A stretch of 64,000 nt of DNA from Fontivita pretiosa. GTDB lineage: Bacteria; Planctomycetota; Phycisphaerae; Tepidisphaerales; Tepidisphaeraceae. The stretch's first letter is position 1. Every line of letters starts with the position of its first letter. This document shows positions 33,156 through 42,087 of the stretch, piece after piece. The stretch lies in the NCBI RefSeq assembly GCF_050410795.1, contig NZ_CP191258.1, positions 4,154,001-4,218,000 on the forward strand, given 5' to 3'. The notes under the pieces are model-generated. The model saw only the letters and a list, made by a program, of their open reading frames with translations, had not been told where the DNA came from and searched no databases. The position numbers were made by a program, and so were the translations under genes.

Positions 33156-33587
33156 AAGACTCTCCCAAAGTGGCTCCCAACAGTTGTGTGAACAGACACA
33201 AAGGAACAGGAAATGCCAGAGATGCGACTGTGCCCCGGAAAAGTACGAACGATTGAACGAGCCAAGGCGGCTGGCTCGCGGTGAAGGCGCTGCGCCGCAT
33301 GCCGTCACGATGGGCACGCGCGCAGCCCCACGGAATCCGGCTGATGAAATGAGCACTGCGAAACATCGAACCCACCAAGCGCCGAGCCGCCCAACAACCA
33401 CCCACTGCGGCCCCGCACGCATTCCGGAGGAGGTGCCGACTTCCTCCCATCCAAAAAAAGCGAACAGCTTATCTCCGCTACACCCTCTGCGGCGCGGGCC
33501 TGGCGTGCCACACTGTGTCGCAGTACACCACAGCGAACTGCAACACGGCGAGCCGACCCGGCACCGCCGTGCAGACCAAACGCCTGC
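33156..33587. other. Gap between pseudopilin and large PEP-CTERM gene
   Basis: These 432 bases hold no gene-like frame; short open frames here are low-complexity. The stretch carries the untranslated leader of the PEP-CTERM gene on the minus strand. A GAGCC/GGCTC inverted repeat near 33258-33276 could be part of a hairpin. No convincing promoter pair was found. Confidence 0.4.
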
Positions 33588-34619
33588 TCATCCGTTGCTC
33601 ATGGAGTACCCGCGGGGCGGCTTGGGACGGAAGTATTTGCGTAAGACCTCGCCGCTCACGGAGGGCGTGCCATAGTTTTTCGTAATACCCAGGGTCCTTA
33701 CGCTTCCGTCGGCGAAGAGGAAGTTAGCGGCGTCGTTCTTTCCGTGGCGCCACCGGATGGCCCCTCGAGCGCCCGTCTGTCCGCTGTCGTTGTTGGGTCC
33801 GGGATAGATCGGAAATCCATCACCCGTTTTGGGATTAGTGGCATCCGAGCCCGTCAGAACACCCCGGTAGCGGAACATCGGTCGCTTCGGGTTGGCGAGA
33901 TATTTCGGAAAGCCGGATCCGACGGGCTCATCCAGATCAAAGCACGTGATGTACTGCCTGGAATAAGGCGGATCGACATTCCCAAGCTCGCAGGCGTCAA
34001 AGAGAATGATGTTGTCGGGGTATACCCCACTCGGTTTCGCGGGCTTGGTGATCGGCCAATTCCTGTTGTGTCTGGAGTTGGTGCTGATTACCTCGTCGTA
34101 CTGCCAGGGCATGATCGCGGCGTTGGAGACGAAGTCGCAACCGGCGTAGCGATCGTTGGCGGCGGGGCAGGAGAAGGCTTCCATGAAGCGGGTGATCTTC
34201 ATCCCATTAGAGGCGGTGATAACGTTGTTTATCGGTGCGCCCTTGCCTCGCATGTATCCGCGCAAGACACTCCACCAGACGTACGTGATCCTGTCGGCAT
34301 CCGAGTCGCTTCCATCACCAACCTCGCCGCTCGGCCCGCCGCCGAGATCCGACAGCGAGTAGTAAGCAGACCAAGGGTAGGACTGATACTGCGACACGTA
34401 TCCCGCCATGGCCTGGCCCAACGCCCGCAGCGTTGCGGCGCAGGCGACGGTGTTGGCCTGTCGGCGGGCGGCGGCGATCGTGGGGAGGAGAATCGCCACC
34501 AGGATCGCGATGATCCCGATGACCACCAGCAACTCGACCAGCGTGAATGCCGCCTTACGGTGCAAACGCGAGGGGAATGTTCTTCTGCCCACAGCAGCAC
34601 CTCGAAAGGATGAATCCAT
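33588..34619 (-). CDS. Pseudopilin with prepilin methylation motif (H-X11-DG tail)
   Basis: A 343-residue prepilin-like protein. The N-terminal signal is AFTLVELLVVIGIIAILVAI (about residues 24-43), with cleavage expected before the Phe, a Glu at mature position 5 and a long hydrophobic helix. The globular part has Cys residues and ends with RWRHGKNDAANFLFADGSVR (about 290-309), a variant of the H-X9-DG element seen in planctomycete pilin-like proteins but with two extra residues. It probably forms or primes a type II secretion or pilus-like structure. A near-consensus promoter lies about 70 bases upstream. First gene of a pair with the large PEP-CTERM protein. Confidence 0.9.
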   Translation of the reverse strand: MDSSFRGAAVGRRTFPSRLHRKAAFTLVELLVVIGIIAILVAILLPTIAAARRQANTVACAATLRALGQAMAGYVSQYQSYPWSAYYSLSDLGGGPSGEVGDGSDSDADRITYVWWSVLRGYMRGKGAPINNVITASNGMKITRFMEAFSCPAANDRYAGCDFVSNAAIMPWQYDEVISTNSRHNRNWPITKPAKPSGVYPDNIILFDACELGNVDPPYSRQYITCFDLDEPVGSGFPKYLANPKRPMFRYRGVLTGSDATNPKTGDGFPIYPGPNNDSGQTGARGAIRWRHGKNDAANFLFADGSVRTLGITKNYGTPSVSGEVLRKYFRPKPPRGYSMSNG

Positions 34620-34693
34620 TTACCAACGAATAGCTCCAGAGATGAGAGCCATGTTCCAGTTTACCGGGCGCAGGCTTTTTGTTTAACCCTTTT

Positions 34694-34721
34694 AACATAG
34701 TCGCCGCGCCCAGGTTGTCAA
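34694..34721 (-). promoter_or_regulatory. Sigma-70-type promoter for the pseudopilin gene
   Basis: On the minus strand TTGACA (34721-34716), a 16-base spacer and TATGTT (34699-34694) form a good -35/-10 pair, about 75 bases upstream of the pseudopilin start. The -35 is a perfect consensus match. Found by eye only. Confidence 0.55.
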
Positions 34722-34856
34722 GCATATTCTACGGCACCGGCACATGCGTTACGAACCGTATTTACCCAGCTTAATGCCTGAAAGTCATGAACCACACACG
34801 ATGAATGGATGCCGCGCTCCTGTTTGAGGTTCAACAAACGCCCGGTGGGGCCGGCG

Positions 34857-34900
34857 AGCATGTTCGCCGCTGATTGCCTGCCGCCAGCAGCGAACATGCT
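34857..34900 (-). terminator. Long hairpin downstream of the second PEP-CTERM gene
   Basis: AGCATGTTCGCCGCTG pairs with CAGCAGCGAACATGCT in a 16-base stem with one mismatch and a 12-base loop, starting 21 bases after the PEP-CTERM stop. No T-run follows on the minus strand, but the position and stability suit a transcription terminator separating the gene pairs. Confidence 0.6.
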
Positions 34901-34921
34901 TCGCCGACTATACCCTGAAGC

Positions 34922-37543
34922 TCAGCTCCTGCACGCCGTGCCGCGGCGCGGCCGCCGGCTCAGCACCGCACCCAGCGCCAGCAGCGACAGCGAGGCAGGC
35001 TCGGGAATCACGCCCGACTGAATCGCCCGCAATGCCGCAAGGTACTCGCCGCCAAACATCCGGCTGTGCTCGGCAATGAGTGCTTCAGCGAGCGGACCAG
35101 CCTGGTTGACGTACGCATTATCGATCAGGGCATAGTCCGTCGCGTCGATCGTGCCGGAGTAGTCGAAATCTCCGTTGATCCAGCCGCTCAACGTGTTGAC
35201 GTACCCGTTGTCGATCAGCGAGTAATCTGTCGCGTCGATGCCACCGGACAAATCGGCGTCGCCGAAGTACGTGAACTTGACCAACACTTCGTTGCCGATC
35301 AGGGTCTGTCCGGCGAAATCGGTATAAATCGGTCCCGATCCACCGACCTGGGCCAGGTCGTTCAGGACCACGCCCAGTCCGTACAGGAAGCTGCCGGCGG
35401 TGGTATTTCGCGCGGCGGCTTCGGAGGAGCCGATGCCCGGCCCGCCCCAGTCGAACGCGCCGCCGTTTTCCAGACCCGTCTTGATAAGCCCTGTCACCGA
35501 GCTGGTGATGGTCGCGTCACCGACGCTGATGATCAGGCTGTTGTTGGTCAGGTCGAGCCTGCCTCCGCCGATGACCGCCAGCTTGCCGACGACGCTGGCG
35601 CCCGAGGCGGAGTTGGGCGTTGTGCCCGGCGCCACGCGCGCCGTGCCGTAGCGCACCGCCAGCCCGCCGCCCGCCCGGAAGTTGGGCACGATCACCGTGC
35701 CCGATCCGCCGGTGGCGATCGACAGCGTCGCGCCCGACAACGAAAGGTTGTTCACCGTCAGCGTGGCTCCGGCGGCGGCGGAAAGCTGGATGTTCTTGTT
35801 GGCCAGCAGCGGCGCCGTGATCGTGTGGTTGCCGCTGATGGCGGTGATCCGCGGCTCGCCAAAGGCGTCCATCGTGATCGTGCTGGATCCGGCGATGGTG
35901 TAGCTGTACGCGGGATTGTCGAGCTTGAGCATGCCCAGGGTGATCGGCGAGTCGATGGTGATCGTCGCCGCCGACGTGATCATCCGCCCGAACTTCGCGA
36001 TCTCGCTGACGCCGTTGGGAACGTATCCGAGCATCCAGTTGCCGCCGCTCGAGACGTTTCCGCCGCCGCTGGCGAACCACTCCGGCTCGTTATGGACCTC
36101 GAAGGTGCCGTCGGAGTTGTACGTGGTCATCGAGACCTTGCCCGGGGAGAACACGCGCAGCGCCTGATTGCCGGAACTGACGACGTAAAGGTTCCCGGCG
36201 GCGTCGAAATCCAGGTCGCGGCCGAAGTTGATCGGATCGAACGTGGGCACATACGTGCGGTTGGGCATGTCGGGGATGCCGTCGATCAGCGGCACGATAA
36301 AGACCGTGCCGTCGCCGCGAAGCGTGGCGATCCATTGCCCATCCGGGGACACCGCCACGTCACGCATCGTGCGGAACGGGTCCTGAGTGCCGGTCAGCGC
36401 CGGATCCTCGTCGAAGTTCCGCTGGATCGCGTCGGTGCGCGAGCGGTAGAGGCTGGCGCCCGTTGGCGAGAGCACGAACAGCCCGCTCTCGTTGCCGTCG
36501 AAGCGGAAGTCGGTGATGTAGAACTTGCCGTCGGGGCCGCGCGTCATGCTCATGGTCTGCGAGACAAAATCGATCTGTCCGTAGCTGCCATTGAGCAAAG
36601 TGGGAATGGTGGTGTTGTTGGTGGTCGTGCCGGCGCCGATGTCATATCGCCACAGCCCGTTTCGCTGCGTGGGCGTGACCGGATCGGGAGTCATGTCCTC
36701 GTCGATGGTGAACAGCGTCAGGTTTCCCGCGGCGCTGGTGCCCTCGACGTAAACGGCAGCGACCGAGCCGTGGTTCTGGGCGGCGCTGGGCGCAAACGGC
36801 GCTGCCCCGCCCGAGCCAGCCAGCAACTGCGAGCCGACCGTCACCGTGTTGTTGGTGCGGTAGACTGTGCCGCTGGTGTCGGACCAGTCGGCGATGTACA
36901 GAAAGCCGTCTTTGTCCAGGGCGATACGATAGGGGGATTCGCTGGCGGCAAAGTTCAGCCCGGGGTTCAGCGCCGTGTCGCCCTGGCTGAGCGGATCCGA
37001 GCCATCGGCGCCGTTGACGTAGATGCCGTCGGAGACGCTTCGCACCGGCGTGGGGAATCCGCCGGTCGTATTCGTGTTGGCATTGGAGACATACACCCAT
37101 CCGAAGCTGGCGCCGTTGGCGGGATTGCGGTTGACCGCCACGCCGCGCACCGCATGGAACGAGTTGCGGACGTTGTTGTCATCGCTGATCTGAAGCGCCG
37201 GGGCGGTCGGCGTGCCGTCCGACAGGCCGGTGATGCCGCTGGTATTGCCGCTCTGATTGAAGAACCCGGCGGCGGCGGTCCTGGTGACGCGGATGCTGTA
37301 GGTGCCGGCGCCGCTGCGCGGCACGGTGTGCGAGCCTACGCCCAGCGCTCCCAGCGACGTCGGGGTTCCGTCGCGGAAGATGACCACGTCATCGGCCGCC
37401 TCGTTCAGCGTGAACGTGATGTTCCCGCCCGATTCGCTGACCATCGACGCGTACGGCGCCGCCGATGCACGTTGACCACAGGTCAGACCCACGAGCACAA
37501 CGGAAGCGGCGCACGCCGCTGCGGATTTGATGCGACGATCCAT
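34922..37543 (-). CDS. PEP-CTERM protein with beta-propeller-like body and dockerin-like tail
   Basis: An 873-residue exported protein, starting at ATG 37543 with GGGAGA upstream and a signal peptide (SAAACAASVVLVGLTCGQRA). The body contains several NHL/SMP-30-like strand motifs (YRIALDKDGFLYIADWSD, MTRGPDGKFYITDF, DVAVSPDGQWIATL, LDFDAAGNLYVVSS; about residues 200-470), which suggests a beta-propeller. Next is a beta-sandwich or helix region, then the shared C-terminal block: spacer, GDADLSGGIDATD (from about 761), GDFDYSGTIDATD, and anchor IPEPASLSLLALGA with RRPRR. Role: surface or secreted protein sorted by exosortase. Paired with a pseudopilin upstream. Confidence 0.9.
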   Translation of the reverse strand: MDRRIKSAAACAASVVLVGLTCGQRASAAPYASMVSESGGNITFTLNEAADDVVIFRDGTPTSLGALGVGSHTVPRSGAGTYSIRVTRTAAAGFFNQSGNTSGITGLSDGTPTAPALQISDDNNVRNSFHAVRGVAVNRNPANGASFGWVYVSNANTNTTGGFPTPVRSVSDGIYVNGADGSDPLSQGDTALNPGLNFAASESPYRIALDKDGFLYIADWSDTSGTVYRTNNTVTVGSQLLAGSGGAAPFAPSAAQNHGSVAAVYVEGTSAAGNLTLFTIDEDMTPDPVTPTQRNGLWRYDIGAGTTTNNTTIPTLLNGSYGQIDFVSQTMSMTRGPDGKFYITDFRFDGNESGLFVLSPTGASLYRSRTDAIQRNFDEDPALTGTQDPFRTMRDVAVSPDGQWIATLRGDGTVFIVPLIDGIPDMPNRTYVPTFDPINFGRDLDFDAAGNLYVVSSGNQALRVFSPGKVSMTTYNSDGTFEVHNEPEWFASGGGNVSSGGNWMLGYVPNGVSEIAKFGRMITSAATITIDSPITLGMLKLDNPAYSYTIAGSSTITMDAFGEPRITAISGNHTITAPLLANKNIQLSAAAGATLTVNNLSLSGATLSIATGGSGTVIVPNFRAGGGLAVRYGTARVAPGTTPNSASGASVVGKLAVIGGGRLDLTNNSLIISVGDATITSSVTGLIKTGLENGGAFDWGGPGIGSSEAAARNTTAGSFLYGLGVVLNDLAQVGGSGPIYTDFAGQTLIGNEVLVKFTYFGDADLSGGIDATDYSLIDNGYVNTLSGWINGDFDYSGTIDATDYALIDNAYVNQAGPLAEALIAEHSRMFGGEYLAALRAIQSGVIPEPASLSLLALGAVLSRRPRRGTACRS

Positions 37544-37578
37544 GAGATGATCTCCCTCTGTCCGGTAGATGGACGAAG

Positions 37579-38574
37579 CTACTTGACGCTGCTGCCGGCA
37601 AGCCGGTCCAGATTCACCCACACACCCAGTGGTAACTTGTCGCGCGGGATCGTTCCGGTGGTCGATCCCCCGAAATAGTCTTCTTCGCAAAGGAAATAGT
37701 CATTGTACGGCGTAGGGCTGCCGAAGGCGCCATCTTCCTGGATCGAGCGCCATCGACGCCACACGTCCTGCTCCGTCCACGCCGGCGCCGCGGGGATCGG
37801 TTTGGTTACCCAGCGGGTCAGGTCCACCCACTGCGCCGAGCCGTTGGCGTACAGGACGTTCACGCCGGTCTTGTGCGTGCGGCGGACAAACTCGCTGCTG
37901 GTCAGCAAGTCGCTGAGCATCGCCTTGTTCTTCAGCTTCGAGAGGCGGGGCATCGCGAACACCAGCTTGCTCAGATGTGTGCTGTTGGCTGTCCAGTTGG
38001 TCCCCAGGTAGGGGATCCAGTTGGCAATGTGGGAGTTGCCCGCCGTCACGTACTGCTCGCTGTAGCCCTCGTCGAAGTTCCCCGCCGGCCAGTTGGCGAT
38101 CGGGCGGGTCATGTAGCTGATACGGGTATGTCCCAGCCCCTTGGTCTTGAACCGCGGATGGTCCGGCCACTTGTCGAACGGCGGCCAGGGGTTCTGCGGC
38201 GTGTCGAAGCTGAACATCGGGTCGTCCATCGAGGGACAGTAAAACGCCTTGGGGTTGGGCGTGAGGCGGTCGATGGCCAGCAGCCCGAGCATCGACACCT
38301 TCGTGCCATTGTTGTTGTTCCAGTTGACGAAGTAGTTGAAGTTATTCTGGTCCATGTACCCGATGGGGATCGCGTCCCTGTATCGGGCGGCGTAGATGCG
38401 CAGGGCGTTGCTCAGCTCGCGGATGTTGCTGAGGCACTGTGTTCGCCGGGCCAGCTCGCGCGTCTTGCTGAGCGTGGGCAGGAGAATGCCGATCAGGACT
38501 GCGATGATGCCGATGACCACGAGCAGTTCGACCAGGGAAAACGCTCGAAGACCTGGACGAGCGCGACGATGCAT
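37579..38574 (-). CDS. Pseudopilin with prepilin methylation motif (H-X9-NG tail)
   Basis: A 331-residue prepilin-like protein starting at ATG 38574 with AAAGGAGAGG upstream. The N-terminus carries RAFSLVELLVVIGIIAVLIG (about residues 10-29) with the Glu after the cleavage site, followed by the long helix LLPTLSKTRELARRTQCLSN. The globular part is Trp/Asn/Tyr rich and contains RTHKTGVNVLYANGSAQWVD, a version of the H-X9-DG element with NG. The stop lies 35 bases upstream of the second PEP-CTERM start, so the two are probably one operon. Confidence 0.92.
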   Translation of the reverse strand: MHRRARPGLRAFSLVELLVVIGIIAVLIGILLPTLSKTRELARRTQCLSNIRELSNALRIYAARYRDAIPIGYMDQNNFNYFVNWNNNNGTKVSMLGLLAIDRLTPNPKAFYCPSMDDPMFSFDTPQNPWPPFDKWPDHPRFKTKGLGHTRISYMTRPIANWPAGNFDEGYSEQYVTAGNSHIANWIPYLGTNWTANSTHLSKLVFAMPRLSKLKNKAMLSDLLTSSEFVRRTHKTGVNVLYANGSAQWVDLTRWVTKPIPAAPAWTEQDVWRRWRSIQEDGAFGSPTPYNDYFLCEEDYFGGSTTGTIPRDKLPLGVWVNLDRLAGSSVK

Positions 38575-38696
38575 GCCAAAGCCTCTCCTTTCGTTCTCGA
38601 CGCCTTGGCGCGGGAAATGGGCGACTGGCGCCACCGCGATGCTGGGGTTCGAGAACCGGACTTGCACGCGTTAGACCTGCGATTGGCCAGCGTCAA

Positions 38697-38725
38697 CTTA
38701 TATAACTTGGCCCCCGCCGAGGCAA
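38697..38725 (-). promoter_or_regulatory. Promoter upstream of the second pseudopilin
   Basis: On the minus strand TTGCCT (38725-38720), a 17-base spacer and TATAAG (38702-38697) resemble a sigma-70 promoter, about 120 bases upstream of the pseudopilin start. The -10 matches five of six consensus positions, the -35 four. Confidence 0.45.
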
Positions 38726-38736
38726 GTAAATTATGC

Positions 38737-41016
38737 TCAAACAAACAAAAGTATCCGCGGTCTTCTGAAGTTCCTGTGGTCGTCTTGTGTCCGACGGGTG
38801 GCGGGGCGGCGGCCTCGTCGCAAGGACCATCCCGCCCACGCGACCACTCCTGCCGCCGCCGGCTCGGGAATCACCCCCGACTGAATCGCCCGAAGCGCCG
38901 CCAGGTATTCACCACCGAACATTCGAGCGTGCTCCGCAATGAGTGCGTCAGCCAGCGGACCAGCCTGATTGACGTACGCATTATCAATCAACGCATAGTC
39001 TGTCGCGTCGATGTTGCCGGAATAGTCAAAGTCTCCATTGATCCAGCCGGTCAGGGCGTTCACATACCCATTGTCGATCAGGCTGTAGTCGGTGGCATCG
39101 ATGCTGCCGGAAAGATCGGCGTCGCCGAAGTAGGTGAACTTCACCAGAATCTCGTTGCCGCTGAGCGTTCGGCCGCCGAAGTCGCTGTAGATCGGCCCGC
39201 TGCCGCCGACCTGAGCCAGATCGTTCAGCACGACGCCCAGTCCGTACAGGAAGCTGCCCGCCGTCGTATTCTGCTGCATCGCTTTGGTCGAGCCGATCCC
39301 ATTTCCGCCCCAGTCGAACGCGCCGCCGTTTTCGAGCGCTGTCTTGAGCTGGTTGGTGATCGTGGCCAGCGACCCGGTTCGCACAACCAGGTCGTTGTCG
39401 TTCAGGTCGAGCCTGGCGGTCCAGGCGGCGTTTGCGCCGGCGATCGTGAGCGTACCGACGTCGCTGACGCCCGCGTTGCCACCGTTGTCCGCCACCCGCA
39501 CCGATCCGCCATGGATCGTCAGCGAAGCCGTCGTGCGAACGTTGGCCACTTCCAGCATGCCGCTGCCTTGCTTGAAGATCGGGAAGTTGTTCGTTGTCAG
39601 CTCCCCGCTCAGAGTCAGCGCGCTGCTGGCCTGCACGACGTCTGCGGTGAACGGGCGGCTGAGCACGATCGGTGCGTTGATGCTGTGGCTGCCGCTTCGC
39701 ACGACGATCGAGCCGTGGATGCCGCTGGTCAGCGAGTTGAAGCTGATCGTCCCGCCGGCCAGGGTGTAGCGGTTGGCGTTGTCGAAGACGATGGAGCGGA
39801 CGGTCTTGCCGCCGGGCTCGATGTTGATGGTGCTGGGGGCGGTGATGGAGGCGCCGAAATCCGCGGTGGCTTCGATGCCATCGGGCACGCCGACCGTCCA
39901 GTTGCCCGGCTCCGCCGCCGCCCAGTTGCCGCTGCCGCTGAGGTTCCACGTTGGCCGAACCTGTGTGACCTGCTCCAGCACGACATTGTCGAAGACGCCG
40001 AAGTTGGCATCGACGCCGGTGACGTCATCCAGAGCCGCGGTCGTGTTGTTGAAATCATCGTATCCCAGCAACAGATGTCCCGAGGAGACGGTGTTGTCGG
40101 AACGGGCCGCGATCAGCGCGCCGTTGATGCGATAATAAACGATCCCATCGACGTAGCTGATCTCGACGGTGACCCAGTGTTTGCCGATGCTGCCGGGCGT
40201 CTCCCAGCCGGCGCCGTCATTGAACGGAAACAGCGTCTGGTAGTAGACGTTTCGGCCGTTATCGCGGCCGAAGGTTCCATCGACCTGGGCGACGTAGCCG
40301 GCCTCGTCGATGGTCAGCGGCGGGGTCGTGCCGCTGTAGCGGGTGTTGTTGCGGTAGACGCGGTAGTCGGCGCCGTTGCCGCGCTCGCCGTTGACCGCCA
40401 TCGCATAACCGCGTTTAGTGGGGAAGGGTCCGGGTCCGACGACCGGCCCGCCGATTCCACCGCCTTCCTGGTTGATTCCGGCGACGAACCACTCGGTGGA
40501 TCCTCCGCCACCTTCGAAGCCTCCGTTGTAGTTCATCCACAGGTCGAAGCTCAGCTTCTGATCTCCCGAAGGCAACACGCCGCCAGCGTACTGGGCCAGC
40601 TTGGGATACAGGTTGATGATCGCAGTTCCGCCAGAGGAGTTGTTCACATCCAGCCGCAGTCCGATGGTGCTTCCGCCGGTCGATCGCGGCGCCGGGGGGA
40701 TGGTCGCGGTGACGGCGCTGCCGAAGGCGTCGGTGTAGCGGTAGGTATACGTGCCGTAATTAAACGCGAAGTCGTGCGCCACATCGCCCGCCGCCGTGCC
40801 CATGCCGAACGTTGGCGGGGTGGTCTGGTTGTCGACGGAGTAGACATCGTAGCGCGACGCGGAGGTGCCGGCGTCAAAGTCGTCGGAAAAGAGCACGGTC
40901 TGCGCCGATCCGATCGCCGGCGCCACGATGATCATCGCGCCCGCCGCCGCTACAGACCTGGCCAGTCCCGTCGTCCGCGCACGATGCCGCCCACCGCTGG
41001 TTCGTCGATGTGCCAT
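38737..41016 (-). CDS. PEP-CTERM protein with lectin-like body and dockerin-like tail
   Basis: A 759-residue exported protein, starting at ATG 41016 with GGGAGA upstream and a signal peptide (LARSVAAAGAMIIVAPAIGS). The N-terminal body (about residues 40-330) looks like a beta-sandwich of the concanavalin/LamG type, with FSDDFDAGTSASRYDVYSVD and GKHWVTVEISYVDGIVYYRI. The shared C-terminal block follows: EF-hand-like repeats GDADLSGSIDATD (from about 631) and GDFDYSGNIDATD, then IPEPAAAGVVAWAGW and RRGRR. The usual basic end is followed by an extra tail of about 23 residues with several more Arg, which is atypical. Paired with a pseudopilin that ends 42 bases upstream. Confidence 0.9.
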   Translation of the reverse strand: MAHRRTSGGRHRARTTGLARSVAAAGAMIIVAPAIGSAQTVLFSDDFDAGTSASRYDVYSVDNQTTPPTFGMGTAAGDVAHDFAFNYGTYTYRYTDAFGSAVTATIPPAPRSTGGSTIGLRLDVNNSSGGTAIINLYPKLAQYAGGVLPSGDQKLSFDLWMNYNGGFEGGGGSTEWFVAGINQEGGGIGGPVVGPGPFPTKRGYAMAVNGERGNGADYRVYRNNTRYSGTTPPLTIDEAGYVAQVDGTFGRDNGRNVYYQTLFPFNDGAGWETPGSIGKHWVTVEISYVDGIVYYRINGALIAARSDNTVSSGHLLLGYDDFNNTTAALDDVTGVDANFGVFDNVVLEQVTQVRPTWNLSGSGNWAAAEPGNWTVGVPDGIEATADFGASITAPSTINIEPGGKTVRSIVFDNANRYTLAGGTISFNSLTSGIHGSIVVRSGSHSINAPIVLSRPFTADVVQASSALTLSGELTTNNFPIFKQGSGMLEVANVRTTASLTIHGGSVRVADNGGNAGVSDVGTLTIAGANAAWTARLDLNDNDLVVRTGSLATITNQLKTALENGGAFDWGGNGIGSTKAMQQNTTAGSFLYGLGVVLNDLAQVGGSGPIYSDFGGRTLSGNEILVKFTYFGDADLSGSIDATDYSLIDNGYVNALTGWINGDFDYSGNIDATDYALIDNAYVNQAGPLADALIAEHARMFGGEYLAALRAIQSGVIPEPAAAGVVAWAGWSLRRGRRPATRRTQDDHRNFRRPRILLFV

Positions 41017-41058
41017 GGTCTTTTCTCCCTGTCGGTCTGGTCGTGATTTGAGCGCCAC

Positions 41059-41922
41059 TCACAGCCTGTCGAACGCCCCCCACACGCCGCGCGCCGGCAC
41101 GACAGGCCGGCCGGTCTGTACCACCACATCCAGCAGCATGATGTTGTTGTACCCCGTGTTGAACGCCGCCAGATCCGTCGGACCCTCGCGAAGTGCCAGA
41201 AACTCCTTGGGAAAATCGCTCAGATTCACCCATTTCACCCCGCCGTGGCCGTACATCACATTCACGCCGGTCTTGTGGCGAGTCCTGATGCTGGCCGGGT
41301 TGATCGTGATGTCCGCCACCAGCGCCAGGCTCTTGATCTTCGCCAGCTTGGGCATCTCGGCAGGCTTGCCTGTGACATCCTCGATCCGATAGCCGGGGGG
41401 AATGCTGGGCTGAGGGATCCAGTTGACGATCGGCCGGGTGCCGTAGCCCAGCCGGGTATCTCGCGTGCCGCTGCTGGCGCCGACGACAAACGGCCAGGGG
41501 TTGTTCTCGGGCTGGAAAATCCACTGGTCGTGCCGCTCGGCGGGGCAGAAGAAAGTCTGCGGCGGCTTGACCAGATTCGCCTCATGCAGCAATCCCAGCA
41601 GGATCACCACCGAGCCGCTGCTGCGGCTGTAGTTGGCCAGGTAGTTCCACATCTTTTGCCCATTGATGTACCCGACGGGCACGTAGCCGCGCTTGTTTTT
41701 CAGGGAGTATTCGACGATGGCGGTTCCGAGCTGGCGAAGGTTGCTGGCACAGGCGGTGCGCGCCGCGGCCTCGCGCGCCTTGCTCAGTGTCGGCAAGAGG
41801 ATGCCGATCAGGACCGCGACGATCCCGATCACCACCAGCAGCTCGACCAGCGTGAACGCGCCGATGCCTGCACTTCGAGCGCACACGAGAGGGCGAGTTT
41901 GCGGGCCATTGAGGGAATGCAT
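41059..41922 (-). CDS. Pseudopilin with prepilin methylation motif (H-X9-HG tail)
   Basis: A 287-residue prepilin-like protein. The leader (MHSLNGPQTRPLVCARSAGI) precedes GAFTLVELLVVIGIVAVLIG (about residues 21-40) and LLPTLSKAREAAARTACASN. The globular part contains RTRHKTGVNVMYGHGGVKWV near residues 210-229, where the H-X9-DG element has become HG. It is the closest relative of the second pseudopilin (both share LPTLSKxRExA and HKTGVNVxY). The gene is divergent from a phosphoesterase; a perfect TATAATTATA palindrome in the gap could provide -10 elements for both. It heads the third pseudopilin/PEP-CTERM pair. Confidence 0.92.
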   Translation of the reverse strand: MHSLNGPQTRPLVCARSAGIGAFTLVELLVVIGIVAVLIGILLPTLSKAREAAARTACASNLRQLGTAIVEYSLKNKRGYVPVGYINGQKMWNYLANYSRSSGSVVILLGLLHEANLVKPPQTFFCPAERHDQWIFQPENNPWPFVVGASSGTRDTRLGYGTRPIVNWIPQPSIPPGYRIEDVTGKPAEMPKLAKIKSLALVADITINPASIRTRHKTGVNVMYGHGGVKWVNLSDFPKEFLALREGPTDLAAFNTGYNNIMLLDVVVQTGRPVVPARGVWGAFDRL

Positions 41923-42014
41923 CGGACGACTCCGGAATGTGCGAAGTGCTATGGAACGATTCGCCGCACGAACTGAATCGCCGCATTATCCGAATGCCGC
42001 CGCAGAACTGCAAC

Positions 42015-42024
42015 TATAATTATA
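42015..42024. promoter_or_regulatory. Shared bidirectional -10-like palindrome
   Basis: TATAATTATA contains a consensus TATAAT on each strand and sits in the 165-base divergent gap between the third pseudopilin (minus) and the phosphoesterase (plus). Neither direction shows a good -35 element, so the promoter reading is tentative. Confidence 0.35.
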
Positions 42025-42087
42025 CAATTAAACACAAGAGTAGTTTGTCTTCTGCCGGTCGCGCGTGCATCATATCCCGCCAAGCCC

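Noticed and set aside
37873..41046. A 1057-codon open frame on the plus strand opposite a PEP-CTERM gene
   Set aside because: It mirrors the high-GC gene on the minus strand, is composed mostly of Arg/Ala/Gly/Val without domains, has no ribosome site, and spans a gene boundary. It is a shadow frame.
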